Assembly (NCBI GenBank): GCA_049514335.1
Contig: JBEKVE010000122.1
Span: 1-8,884, forward strand
Length of the DNA: 8,884 nucleotides
Reading direction: 5' to 3'
From: JBEKVE01 sp049514335
GTDB taxonomy: Bacteria; Actinomycetota; Acidimicrobiia; Acidimicrobiales; UBA8190
The translations under genes and the position numbers were made by a program. The notes below the pieces were generated by a model, which did not search any database, was not told where the DNA came from, and saw nothing but the letters and a program-made list of their open reading frames with translations. Of the stretch, positions 1 through 5,946 are shown piece by piece. Positions within the stretch are counted from its first letter, which is position 1. The number at the start of each line of letters is the position of its first letter.

Positions 1-185
1 TCGTGGGCGATGGCAGTGACGTCCTCGTAGCGGGTCGGAAGCCACGTGCTCCCCCGCCGTTCACTGTGGGCGATGGGACAGCTCGTGCGCAGCTCGTCCC
101 AGATGGCGAAGGGATCGGCCACGTAGGCCGGGTCGAGCACGTCGAAGTCGCTCGCCCATGTGCTCACCGGTGCGGTGCGTCCCAC
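1..185 (-). CDS. Cytochrome P450, N-terminal fragment (continues beyond the window's left edge)
   Basis: The minus strand from a GTG at 185 reads about 61 residues: VGRTAPVSTWASDFDVLDPA, then a stretch containing DPFAIWDELR, CPIAHSERRG and TWLPTRYEDVTAIAHD. The order 'D-P-x-x-x-DPF-x-x-W-x-x-LR-x-x-CP-x-A-x-S', then 'W-x-x-TRYEDV', is the standard N-terminus (helix A and first beta strands) of soluble actinobacterial P450s, which are haem monooxygenases fed by ferredoxin/reductase partners. The GTG at 185 is preferred to the GTG at 167 because AGGAGG (195-200) lies 9 bases upstream of it. The haem-binding Cys, I helix and ExxR lie outside the window, so subfamily and substrate cannot be judged. 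It lies downstream of the c-di-GMP gene on the same strand, with a 148-base gap, so it is probably a separate transcription unit or weakly linked to it. Confidence 0.78.
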   Translation of the reverse strand, partial: MGRTAPVSTWASDFDVLDPAYVADPFAIWDELRTSCPIAHSERRGSTWLPTRYEDVTAIAH

Positions 186-194
186 CCTGCGTCC

Positions 195-200
195 CCTCCT
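195..200 (-). promoter_or_regulatory. Shine-Dalgarno site of the left P450
   Basis: On the minus strand AGGAGG, followed by GG, sits 9 bases before the GTG at 185. It decides the start of the left P450, since the next in-frame GTG (167) would be 27 bases away. Confidence 0.6.
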
Positions 201-233
201 CGGTCCCGGCCCCGGACCAACTCCATCATGGCA

Positions 234-257
234 CCGGTCCAGGTGAGCCCAGACCGG
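234..257 (-). terminator. Weak inverted repeat after the GGDEF-EAL gene
   Basis: CCGGTC (234-239) and GACCGG (252-257) form a 6-bp stem with a 12-base loop, about 77 bases past the stop of the GGDEF-EAL gene on the minus strand. There is no T-tract. It is the only hairpin I noticed in the 186-333 gap. It could be a poor terminator or chance in GC-rich DNA. Confidence 0.2.
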
Positions 258-333
258 CCGCCGACGAAGGGGACGGCCCGGGCGAGGAGCGCGAGACCCC
301 GCCTGTGGGCGCTGGGTCCGGCGGATGCAGGGT

Positions 334-3300
334 CTAGCGGGTGCCCTGCATGGGGGGGACCACCCACAACGGCGGCTCCTGCGTCAGATGGGTGCGCAGG
401 AAGATGTCGAGCTGCGTGGGCGAGAGCGGGCGACCGTAGAGGAACCCCTGCCCCGTGTCGCACTGTTCGGCCAGGAGCGGATCGAGCTGGCCCTCCTCCT
501 CGATCCCCTCGGCGATGGTCTCGAGCCCGAGCGTCTTGCCGAACTGGACGAGGGTGTGGATGAGCATCGAGGAGTCGCGGGTGGTGATCATCGAGCTGAT
601 GAAAGAGCGGTCGATCTTCAAGATGTCGATGGGGAACTGCCGGAGATAGGCCGGCGTCGAGTAGCCCGTGCCGAAGTCGTCGATGGCGATGCGGACACCG
701 AGGGACTTCAACGCGATCAAGCGCTCGACCATGAGCGCCGTGTCGCGCATGAGGGTCGTCTCGGTCACCTCGATCACCAGGGCGTGCGCGGCGAACGACG
801 TCTCGTCGAGGGCGTCGCGCACATCGTCGACGATCGTCTCGGATTCGAGCTGTCGGGCCGAGACGTTGACCGACATGGCGATCCGGTAGCCCTTGGCGTG
901 CAGGAGTGCACCCTGCCGGCATGCCTCGAGCAGCACCCAGCGACCCAGAGGGAGGATCAGTCCCGTCTCCTCGAGCACGGGCAGGAAGTGGTCGGGCGGG
1001 ATCACGCGGCGCGTGGGGTGCTGCCAACGGAGCAAGGCCTCGACGCCCGTGGTGGTGCGTGTGTCGATGTCGAAGATGGGCTGGTAACGGAGGAAGAACT
1101 GGTCGGAGGCGACGGCGATGCGCAGCTCCGTCTCGAAGGCCTTGCGTCCCTCGAGCGCCATGGGCATGTCCTGGCCGAACAGCGAGTAGCGGGCCCCGCC
1201 CGCCGCCTTTGCCTCGGTCAAAGCGGTGTGCGCATCCTCCAGAAGGCTGGCCGCGTCGATGCGGGGGCCGAGGGCGATGCCCACCGAAGCCGATATCGAG
1301 ACCGGCTCGTCGTCGCCCTCCCCCAGGTGGAAGGGTTCTCGCAGGACGCCGATGAGCCGTTCGGCCACGAGCTCGGGCCCGGCTGTCAGAGAGGCACCGT
1401 CGGTGAGGACGACGAACTCGTCGCCATCCTGGCGACCCACGGTGTCCGCCTCGCGCAGCACGGCCACGAGGCGCTCCGCCACAGCCGTGAGCAGTTCGTC
1501 GCCACGGGCACGGCCGTGACGCTCGTTGAAGGCGTCCATCCCGTCGAGGTCCATGACGAGAACGGCCATGGGCAGCTTGCTGCGGCGGCTGCGCGCCAGC
1601 ATCTGCTCGGTCCGGTCGACGATGAGCGGCCGGGTGGGCAGTCCCGTGAGCAGGTCGTGCAGCGCCATGTGGTCGACGTCCCCGGCGCGCTCGGCCACCA
1701 CCGCCGCCGGAGGGGCGACGACGGCCCGGCGGCGGCGCAACAGGACCCCCATCACGCCCAGGACGGCCAGCGTGGCCAGCACGATCACGCCGCCCACCAC
1801 GAGTCCCTGCCGCGTACCGGAGGCCCAACCGGTGACGGGCGGGCGGGCCACGGTGATGACCCAACGACCGCCCGCCTGGGTGTGCACCGAGTCGACCAGG
1901 GTCGTGGCGGTGGTGACGGCATCCTCAGATGCAACGGTCGTGAGCGCCGCCCCGGGGTTGCGGGCGGCCAGCGTCACGTTGAGGGCGTTGTGCCCGACCC
2001 CAGCGCCGGCCAGAACGGTGCCGGTGTCGAAGATGCCGCCCACCCATCCCTCGAACGAGGCCAGGCGCGCCGCCTCCGTGGCCGGCGCCGTCTGGCTGTA
2101 GACGGGGGCGAAGAACACCACGGCCTGGCCGAGTGCCCCCTCGATCGACTTGAGCGTCTGGATCTGGGCCGCGTCCGGTGTCTTTCCGGCGGGCTCGAGG
2201 CCCGTCAACGTCCCTTCGTCGGGCGCCACCACCTTGGCCACCGCGGGCGTCCCGGTGTCGCGCGCCGCCGACAGGGCGGACCCGGCGGGCGTGGCACACC
2301 AGTCGAGCCCGGGGGGCAGCGCGGCGTCTCCGGCGCTGCGCACGGCAGGGTCGAGGGCGAGCAGACGGGTCAGGCAGTACGGAGAGGTCGCCGTGCTCGG
2401 CAGGATGCTGAAGGAGCCACCCGACCGCAACGCGCTGGTGGGGTCGCTGTCGACGAGGACCCGGTAGAGCGCCAGCTGGTAATCGAGGACCGGCTGGATG
2501 AAGGTCGCGCCGAGGGCGTTGGGGACGTGCCCGGTCGTGAGGGTCGTGAACCACTCCGACAGGCCGGCGTTGCTCAACTGGGGGTCCTGCGCCTCGATGG
2601 AGGCCGCCGTGGTGGTGACGTCGGCGTCGCGTTGGAGGACCGAGGCCACCCGAGCCGCCACCGTCTGCGCCCGACGGTCAAAGGACTGGCGATCCCGCTG
2701 GTTCACCACACTCCCCCATTGCCGTCCTGCCACGGTGGCCGTGCCCAGTCCGGCCAGCGCCACGACGACGAGCAGGGCCACCGCCCCGGCACGTGAAGAT
2801 CGGCGCACCGCCGGCACCGTCGTGTTGCGCTGCTCTTTGTCCCCGGTCTTGGCGGGAACCACGTCCACCGGGGGCTCGGCCTTCACCGGGGACTCGGCCG
2901 TGGCCAGCGCTTCGGAGAGCGCTGCGGCTCCGGGCCGCTGCGCTGCGTCGGCGACCTTCGCCGACTCGACGGTCTTGGCCGCCACGCCCTTCTTTGCTTC
3001 TTTCTTCTTCCTTCGCCCCTTGGCCATCTCCGCAATTGGGGCCGGCTCCGAGGTGCGGGGCGTTCCCGGGTCGTCGATCTCGCCGGAGATCGGCGTTCCG
3101 TGCGCGGCGACGGCCGTGAACGTGACGGCCGCGTCCGTGACCTCGGTGTCCGGGCTGGCAGCGGCCGTGACGCGCCTGCGCTCTTCCACGACGTCAGCGG
3201 CCTCGGTGGGTGTGGGACCCTCGGCATGACCCTCCGCCGCCTGGACCGGGAGCGCTGGCTCGTCCGCACCGTGGTCCTTGCGCTCGGCTCGCGCCCTGCG

Positions 3301-3891
3301 GCGACGCGCCATGAAACGCTCGGACGCCGGCGGCTGCTCGCCGTGCGCTTCGTCCTGCCCCGTGACGTCCCCGGACGCCGGCGCAGACGCCGGCTCCGTC
3401 GCCAGCTCCGTCGCCAATTCCGGCACAGCCTTGGCTTGTGCCGGCGGCACGGTGTCGAAGACCGGCCCCTCGGTGGCGATCGGACCGGCGACCACGAAGG
3501 TCGATTCGATGGCGTCTGGTGACTCCTCGCCGTTGGCCGTGGCGGCCTGGACTGCACCACCCCTGAAGGCCAATTCGGTGACCGGTGTCGACACCACGAC
3601 GTTCGGCAGGACATTGGCGGACGGCTCGCTCCCGGCCCCGGCGTCGATGGCACCGAGCGCGGTCACGGCCTCGGCTCGGTCCGGCGCGGCCAGGTCGGCG
3701 GGCGTCATGCTCTGGGCTGATGGCGTGCCGGGATCCTGCATCCGGTCGCTGTCGTCCGTGGCCGGCGGGCCGACGAACATGGCGTCGGGATCCGCCGATG
3801 AGTCGGGGCGGCGCTCACTCATGGTTCCCGGTGATCCCGTGCCTCGGCGCCGCCACATGGCAACAACATCGGCACGGGACCCTGTTGTCAT
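334..3891 (-). CDS. Membrane-bound GGDEF-EAL cyclic di-GMP turnover protein with CHASE-like sensor and long disordered N-terminus
   Basis: The product is 1185 residues. Residues 1 to about 365 are Ala/Glu/Pro-rich low complexity with basic clusters at 194-205 (MARRRRARAERK) and 291-302 (KGRRKKKEAKK). Two hydrophobic segments (about 370-390 and 697-720) bracket a CHASE-like extracytoplasmic domain holding Cys506 and Cys532, a possible disulfide pair. The GGDEF domain (about 740-905) starts with ALHDLLTGLPTR; its signature is DGDEF (822-826) instead of GGDEF, with an RxxD inhibitory-site motif (READ) exactly five residues before it. The EAL domain (about 911-1165) keeps EALLRW (E951), NVSARQL, EVTETTL, DDFGTGYS (D1071, D1072), KIDRSFI, AEGIE and QGFLYGRPLS, so it should be an active c-di-GMP phosphodiesterase. 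Diguanylate cyclase activity is uncertain. Start: ATGs at 3891, 3858 and 3822 (MSERRPDSS) are all in frame and none has a clear Shine-Dalgarno, so the start may be leaderless. It is divergent from the acetyltransferase. Confidence 0.93.
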   Translation of the reverse strand: MTTGSRADVVAMWRRRGTGSPGTMSERRPDSSADPDAMFVGPPATDDSDRMQDPGTPSAQSMTPADLAAPDRAEAVTALGAIDAGAGSEPSANVLPNVVVSTPVTELAFRGGAVQAATANGEESPDAIESTFVVAGPIATEGPVFDTVPPAQAKAVPELATELATEPASAPASGDVTGQDEAHGEQPPASERFMARRRRARAERKDHGADEPALPVQAAEGHAEGPTPTEAADVVEERRRVTAAASPDTEVTDAAVTFTAVAAHGTPISGEIDDPGTPRTSEPAPIAEMAKGRRKKKEAKKGVAAKTVESAKVADAAQRPGAAALSEALATAESPVKAEPPVDVVPAKTGDKEQRNTTVPAVRRSSRAGAVALLVVVALAGLGTATVAGRQWGSVVNQRDRQSFDRRAQTVAARVASVLQRDADVTTTAASIEAQDPQLSNAGLSEWFTTLTTGHVPNALGATFIQPVLDYQLALYRVLVDSDPTSALRSGGSFSILPSTATSPYCLTRLLALDPAVRSAGDAALPPGLDWCATPAGSALSAARDTGTPAVAKVVAPDEGTLTGLEPAGKTPDAAQIQTLKSIEGALGQAVVFFAPVYSQTAPATEAARLASFEGWVGGIFDTGTVLAGAGVGHNALNVTLAARNPGAALTTVASEDAVTTATTLVDSVHTQAGGRWVITVARPPVTGWASGTRQGLVVGGVIVLATLAVLGVMGVLLRRRRAVVAPPAAVVAERAGDVDHMALHDLLTGLPTRPLIVDRTEQMLARSRRSKLPMAVLVMDLDGMDAFNERHGRARGDELLTAVAERLVAVLREADTVGRQDGDEFVVLTDGASLTAGPELVAERLIGVLREPFHLGEGDDEPVSISASVGIALGPRIDAASLLEDAHTALTEAKAAGGARYSLFGQDMPMALEGRKAFETELRIAVASDQFFLRYQPIFDIDTRTTTGVEALLRWQHPTRRVIPPDHFLPVLEETGLILPLGRWVLLEACRQGALLHAKGYRIAMSVNVSARQLESETIVDDVRDALDETSFAAHALVIEVTETTLMRDTALMVERLIALKSLGVRIAIDDFGTGYSTPAYLRQFPIDILKIDRSFISSMITTRDSSMLIHTLVQFGKTLGLETIAEGIEEEGQLDPLLAEQCDTGQGFLYGRPLSPTQLDIFLRTHLTQEPPLWVVPPMQGTR

Positions 3892-4019
3892 TAGCCGCGG
3901 AAGACCAGGTCACAGGGTCGGGTCCGCCGCCGTCCCGGGCGTGGCGCCACCCCCGTCCGCCCGTCTGGGCCGATCACGCCGCCGGCCGCCAGAATCTCCC
4001 CGATTGGTATCGGCACGTC

Positions 4020-4060
4020 GGGCCCACACCTTGAGCATTTCTCCAGAAAAATGTGGGCCC
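4020..4060. repeat. 9-bp inverted repeat with AT-rich loop
   Basis: GGGCCCACA (4020-4028) is exactly complementary to TGTGGGCCC (4052-4060), with a 23-base loop. Inside the loop TTTCT and AGAAA flank CC, and CATTT/AAATG gives an alternative pairing that competes with the outer arms. It could be an operator for a dimeric regulator, or a hairpin in a leader RNA of either divergent gene. Confidence 0.45.
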
Positions 4061-4139
4061 CGGCAGAAAACCCTTCTGACCAGGCAGAACGCTCGCCCGG
4101 CGCCGACCCTGCACGACCGTGGCGTCGCCTGGGAACGCC

Positions 4140-4145
4140 AGGAGG
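4140..4145 (+). promoter_or_regulatory. Shine-Dalgarno site of the acetyltransferase
   Basis: AGGAGG lies 5 bases before the ATG at 4151. It supports translation from MLAGELY, although the codons just upstream (E-D-K-M) also resemble the family's usual 'EKEKMLAGELY' and might be remnants of a longer N-terminus. Confidence 0.6.
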
Positions 4146-4150
4146 ACAAG

Positions 4151-4710
4151 ATGCTGGCGGGCGAGCTCTACAGCCCCGCCGACCCCGAGCTCGTGACCAA
4201 GCGGGCACGGCCAGCGCCTCACGCACGCGCTCGCCGGCGCTCCCACGGCGACTGCTGACGTCGCCGTGCTGGCCGAACTACTCGGGTCGGTGGGTGCGGA
4301 CGTGGCCATCGTGCCCCCCTTCTTCTGTGACTACGGGCGCAACACCTCTGTGGGCTCGCGGGTGTTCGTGAACACCGGGTGCGTGATCCTCGACTGCGCC
4401 CGGGTGGAGATCGGCGACGACGTGCAGGTCGGTCCCGGCGTGCACCTCTATGCCGCGTCGCACCCCCTTCACCCGGGCGCCCGCCGGAGCGGTCTCGAGC
4501 TGGCGGCGCCGGTGACCATCGGATCGGACGTGTGGCTCGCGGGCCGCTTGGTGGTGTGCCCCGGGCGTGCACATCGGCGCCGGGTCGACGATCGGCGCGG
4601 GAAGTGTCGTGGTGCGCGGCATCCCGGCCGGGGTCGTGGCCGCCGGCAACCCCTGCCCCGTCGTCAGGTCCATCGACGCCGGTGACGAAAGTCGTGCCAC
4701 GACCCCCTGA
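4151..4710 (+). pseudogene. Maltose/galactoside-type O-acetyltransferase (left-handed beta-helix), interrupted by two +1 frameshifts
   Basis: Three reading frames join into one family member if one G is removed from each of two GGG runs (4203-4205 and 4563-4565). The corrected protein is 185 residues, close to the usual 180-200 of maltose and galactoside acetyltransferases, which move acetyl from acetyl-CoA to a sugar hydroxyl. It opens with the Mac-domain signature MLAGELYSPADPELVTKR. It continues through hexapeptide repeats (NTSVGSRVFVNTGCVI, ARVEIGDDVQVGPGVHL) and contains the presumed catalytic His104 in AASHPLHP. It ends with TIGSDVWLAG, CPGVHIGAGSTIGAGSVVV and AAGNPCPVVRSI. 'PLH' replaces the more usual 'PLD' after the His. 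As written, the ribosome would leave the first frame at about residue 18 and stop at 4258. Since both lesions are extra G in G-runs, sequencing error is as likely as true decay. An ordinary downstream neighbour follows on the same strand. Confidence 0.85.
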
Positions 4711-4748
4711 CTGACACGCCGGGCGGGCGTCGGAAGGGGCGGACTACC

Positions 4749-4925
4749 GTGGAAGTGGTGGGGTGTCTCCTTGTTGCGTTCCTAGTGGTGGCGCTGGTCT
4801 TCGTCGGGTTCGGATTCCTCGTCCATCTCCTGTGGATCCTGGCGGCCGTGTTCTTCGTGTGCTGGCTGGCCGGCTTCGCCTTCGCCCGCGGCAAGCGACG
4901 CGGCACCCGTCGTCGGCGGTGGTGA
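4749..4925 (+). CDS. Small hydrophobic membrane protein (58 residues)
   Basis: A GTG-started frame reads VEVVGCLLVAFLVVALVFVG, then FGFLVHLLWILAAVFFVCWL, then AGFAFARGKRRGTRRRRW. It has one or two membrane-spanning stretches (about residues 4-20 and 23-44) and an Arg/Lys tail, which by the positive-inside rule should be cytoplasmic. It closely resembles the short 'hydrophobic protein' of streptomycetes and other actinobacteria (pattern G-F-x-x-H-x-L-W...W-L-x-G-F-A-F-x-R-G). These have no established function, though they are often stress-associated. GGAAGG (4732-4737) lies 11 bases upstream. GTGs at 4755 and 4758 are alternative starts. It follows the acetyltransferase by 38 bases on the same strand and ends 15 bases before the convergent regulator's stop. 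Confidence 0.72.
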   Translation: MEVVGCLLVAFLVVALVFVGFGFLVHLLWILAAVFFVCWLAGFAFARGKRRGTRRRRW

Positions 4926-4945
4926 CCCGACCGGGCGTCTTCACC
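4921..4945. terminator. Possible small bidirectional hairpin between convergent stops
   Basis: GGTGA (4921-4925) pairs with TCACC (4941-4945), with CCC-GACC-GGG inside the 15-base loop. The stem contains the stop codons of both convergent genes. It is short and lacks T-tracts, so it is only a weak candidate for termination. Confidence 0.2.
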
Positions 4946-5798
4946 CCCCGTGCGCGACAGGACCGATGAGCCCGAGCTCGGTGGCGTAGCGGACCAGCTC
5001 GGCCCGGCTCGGCCGGCCCAGCTTCATGAGCAGCCTGGCGCGGTGCGTCTCCACCGTGCGCAGGCTGACACCGAGGAGTGCGGCCACCTCGGCGTTGGTG
5101 TGACCGATGGCCACCAGACCGAGAACGCGCACTTCGCGCGGCGACAGGATGTTCCCCCCGGGGCCGTCTCCCCCCGTGCCGTCGCGCCAGCGGGCCAGCA
5201 TGACACCCAGGGACGCCTGCAGGAACGTGCCCCCACCGGCCACGGCGCGGATCCCGTCGAAGAGATCGTGTGCAGAGGCCGTCTTGAGCAGGTAGCCGTT
5301 GGCTCCCGCCGCCAGCATCTGCTGCACGAAGGCGGGACGGTCCACCACGCACAGCACGACCACCGATGAGTCGCGAAATCGCTGACGCAGGCCGGTGATG
5401 ATCACATCACCTTGGGCGTCGGGCAGCTCGAGGCTGGTGACGATGACATCGGGCGACGTCTCGAAGGCGAGGGCGCCGCGCAGGGTCTGGGCTCCATCCA
5501 CGACGCGTAGGTCGTCCTGGCCGTCGATGAGGGCGCGCAAACCCTCTCGCACCACGGTATGGCTATCGACGAGGGCCACGTTGATGCGCCCTCCGGGTCG
5601 ACGCGAGGGCGAAGCACCGAGGTCGGAGCGGCCGCCGATATTGGACGGGGCGTCATCGACACTTCGCCCAAGAACACCAGTACGCAGCACAGGTTGCTGT
5701 CTGTGCTCCTCGGGAACAGGATCGGGCATGGCACCGCCCGCACGTCGGCGCTTCCTAATGATGGCCACGTCGAGACGTGACCCCCCCGGGGGACACAT
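4941..5798 (-). CDS. LuxR/NarL-family response regulator with degenerate receiver
   Basis: The product is 285 residues with an unusual N-terminal extension of about 70 residues, then a receiver (about 72-190), a Gly-rich linker and a LuxR-type HTH (217-280). The HTH carries LSPREVRVLGL, NAEVAALLGVS and RTVETHRARLLMKLG. The receiver fold is clear (INVALVDSHTVVREGLRALI, AAGANGYLLKTAS), but key chemistry is missing. The second acidic residue is Ser79, the phosphoacceptor position in DVIVTSLELP is Ser122 instead of Asp, and the switch Thr/Ser is Cys150; Lys172 is kept. It should bind DNA but not be phosphorylated in the usual way. No histidine kinase is adjacent. Start: ATG 5798 has no Shine-Dalgarno, and ATG 5729 (MPDPVPEE, 262 residues) is a good alternative. 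The AT-rich dyad at 5802-5813 then lies in its promoter. Convergent with the small membrane protein. Confidence 0.88.
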   Translation of the reverse strand: MCPPGGSRLDVAIIRKRRRAGGAMPDPVPEEHRQQPVLRTGVLGRSVDDAPSNIGGRSDLGASPSRRPGGRINVALVDSHTVVREGLRALIDGQDDLRVVDGAQTLRGALAFETSPDVIVTSLELPDAQGDVIITGLRQRFRDSSVVVLCVVDRPAFVQQMLAAGANGYLLKTASAHDLFDGIRAVAGGGTFLQASLGVMLARWRDGTGGDGPGGNILSPREVRVLGLVAIGHTNAEVAALLGVSLRTVETHRARLLMKLGRPSRAELVRYATELGLIGPVAHGG

Positions 5799-5801
5799 TA
5801 A

Positions 5802-5813
5802 GACAATTTTGTC
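5802..5813. promoter_or_regulatory. Dyad GACAA-TT-TTGTC in an AT-rich island, candidate operator
   Basis: A 12-base dyad, GACAA-TT-TTGTC, sits directly upstream of the regulator's ATG at 5798 inside the only markedly AT-rich island of the neighbourhood (about 5795-5825). On the minus strand it is followed by TAATGT, which fits a loose TAnnnT -10 element. If that is the promoter, translation starts at 5729. A symmetrical site here suits binding by a dimeric LuxR-type protein, possibly the regulator itself; that is inference. Confidence 0.35.
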
Positions 5814-5847
5814 ATCAGTTCTTGTGCGCGAGATTTCCCCGCAGCCT

Positions 5848-5866
5848 CCTGCGGCCGAGCCGCAGG
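5848..5866 (-). terminator. Perfect 8-bp GC hairpin after the MpaB-family gene
   Basis: CCTGCGGC (5848-5855) and GCCGCAGG (5859-5866) pair perfectly around a 3-base loop. It lies about 80 bases past the stop of the MpaB-family gene on the minus strand and before the regulator's promoter. No T-tract follows, but T-less GC hairpins are common after actinobacterial genes. It is the most plausible boundary between these two minus-strand genes. Confidence 0.4.
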
Positions 5867-5946
5867 TCCGGGCCGCGCTCGACGCTCGCAGGGGTCACGG
5901 GCCGTCGGCCGTCCGGCACCTGGTCGACGCCACCGGCTTCGACGCG

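Larger units (their letters stand above)
3892..4150. promoter_or_regulatory. Divergent intergenic region with several dyads (GGDEF-EAL / acetyltransferase)
   Basis: This 259-base gap lies between the divergent GGDEF-EAL gene and the acetyltransferase, so it should hold both promoters. Visible elements are CCGAT-TGGT-ATCGG (4000-4013), a 9-bp inverted repeat GGGCCCACA / TGTGGGCCC (4020-4028 and 4052-4060) enclosing an AT-richer loop with the small dyad TTTCT-CC-AGAAA, and CAGAA / TTCTG just beyond it. No convincing -35/-10 pair was found. A minus-strand reading frame crosses the gap but resembles no known protein and I do not call it a gene. Confidence 0.5.

Noticed and set aside
3..563. Plus-strand 186-codon frame at the left edge
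   Set aside because: It is a low-complexity Arg/Pro/Ala frame opposite the P450 N-terminus and the EAL C-terminus.
164..1864. Minus-strand open frame overlapping the GGDEF-EAL 3' half and the left P450
   Set aside because: It is in another frame of the same strand, is full of Arg/Gly/His/Pro and matches no family. It overlaps two real genes.
325..2796. Long plus-strand open frame (823 codons) opposite the GGDEF-EAL gene
   Set aside because: It is an antisense shadow. The minus strand carries clear GGDEF, EAL and membrane segments, while this frame is Arg/Gly/His/Glu-rich with no recognisable domain.
3892..4070. c-di-GMP riboswitch upstream of the GGDEF-EAL gene
   Set aside because: The sequence conserved in class I or II c-di-GMP aptamers is not recognisable, and the pairings seen are simple dyads.
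3891..4226. 111-codon minus-strand frame whose TAA overlaps the ATG of the GGDEF-EAL gene (TAATG)
   Set aside because: The overlap is suggestive of coupling, but the frame covers the 5' end of the acetyltransferase, has no recognisable domain and includes the inverted repeats.
5165..5210. VpsT-like c-di-GMP-binding motif in the atypical regulator
   Set aside because: The region after the receiver reads ARWRDG (W204), which does not fit the W-[FLM]-[TS]-R motif, so c-di-GMP binding by this route is not supported.
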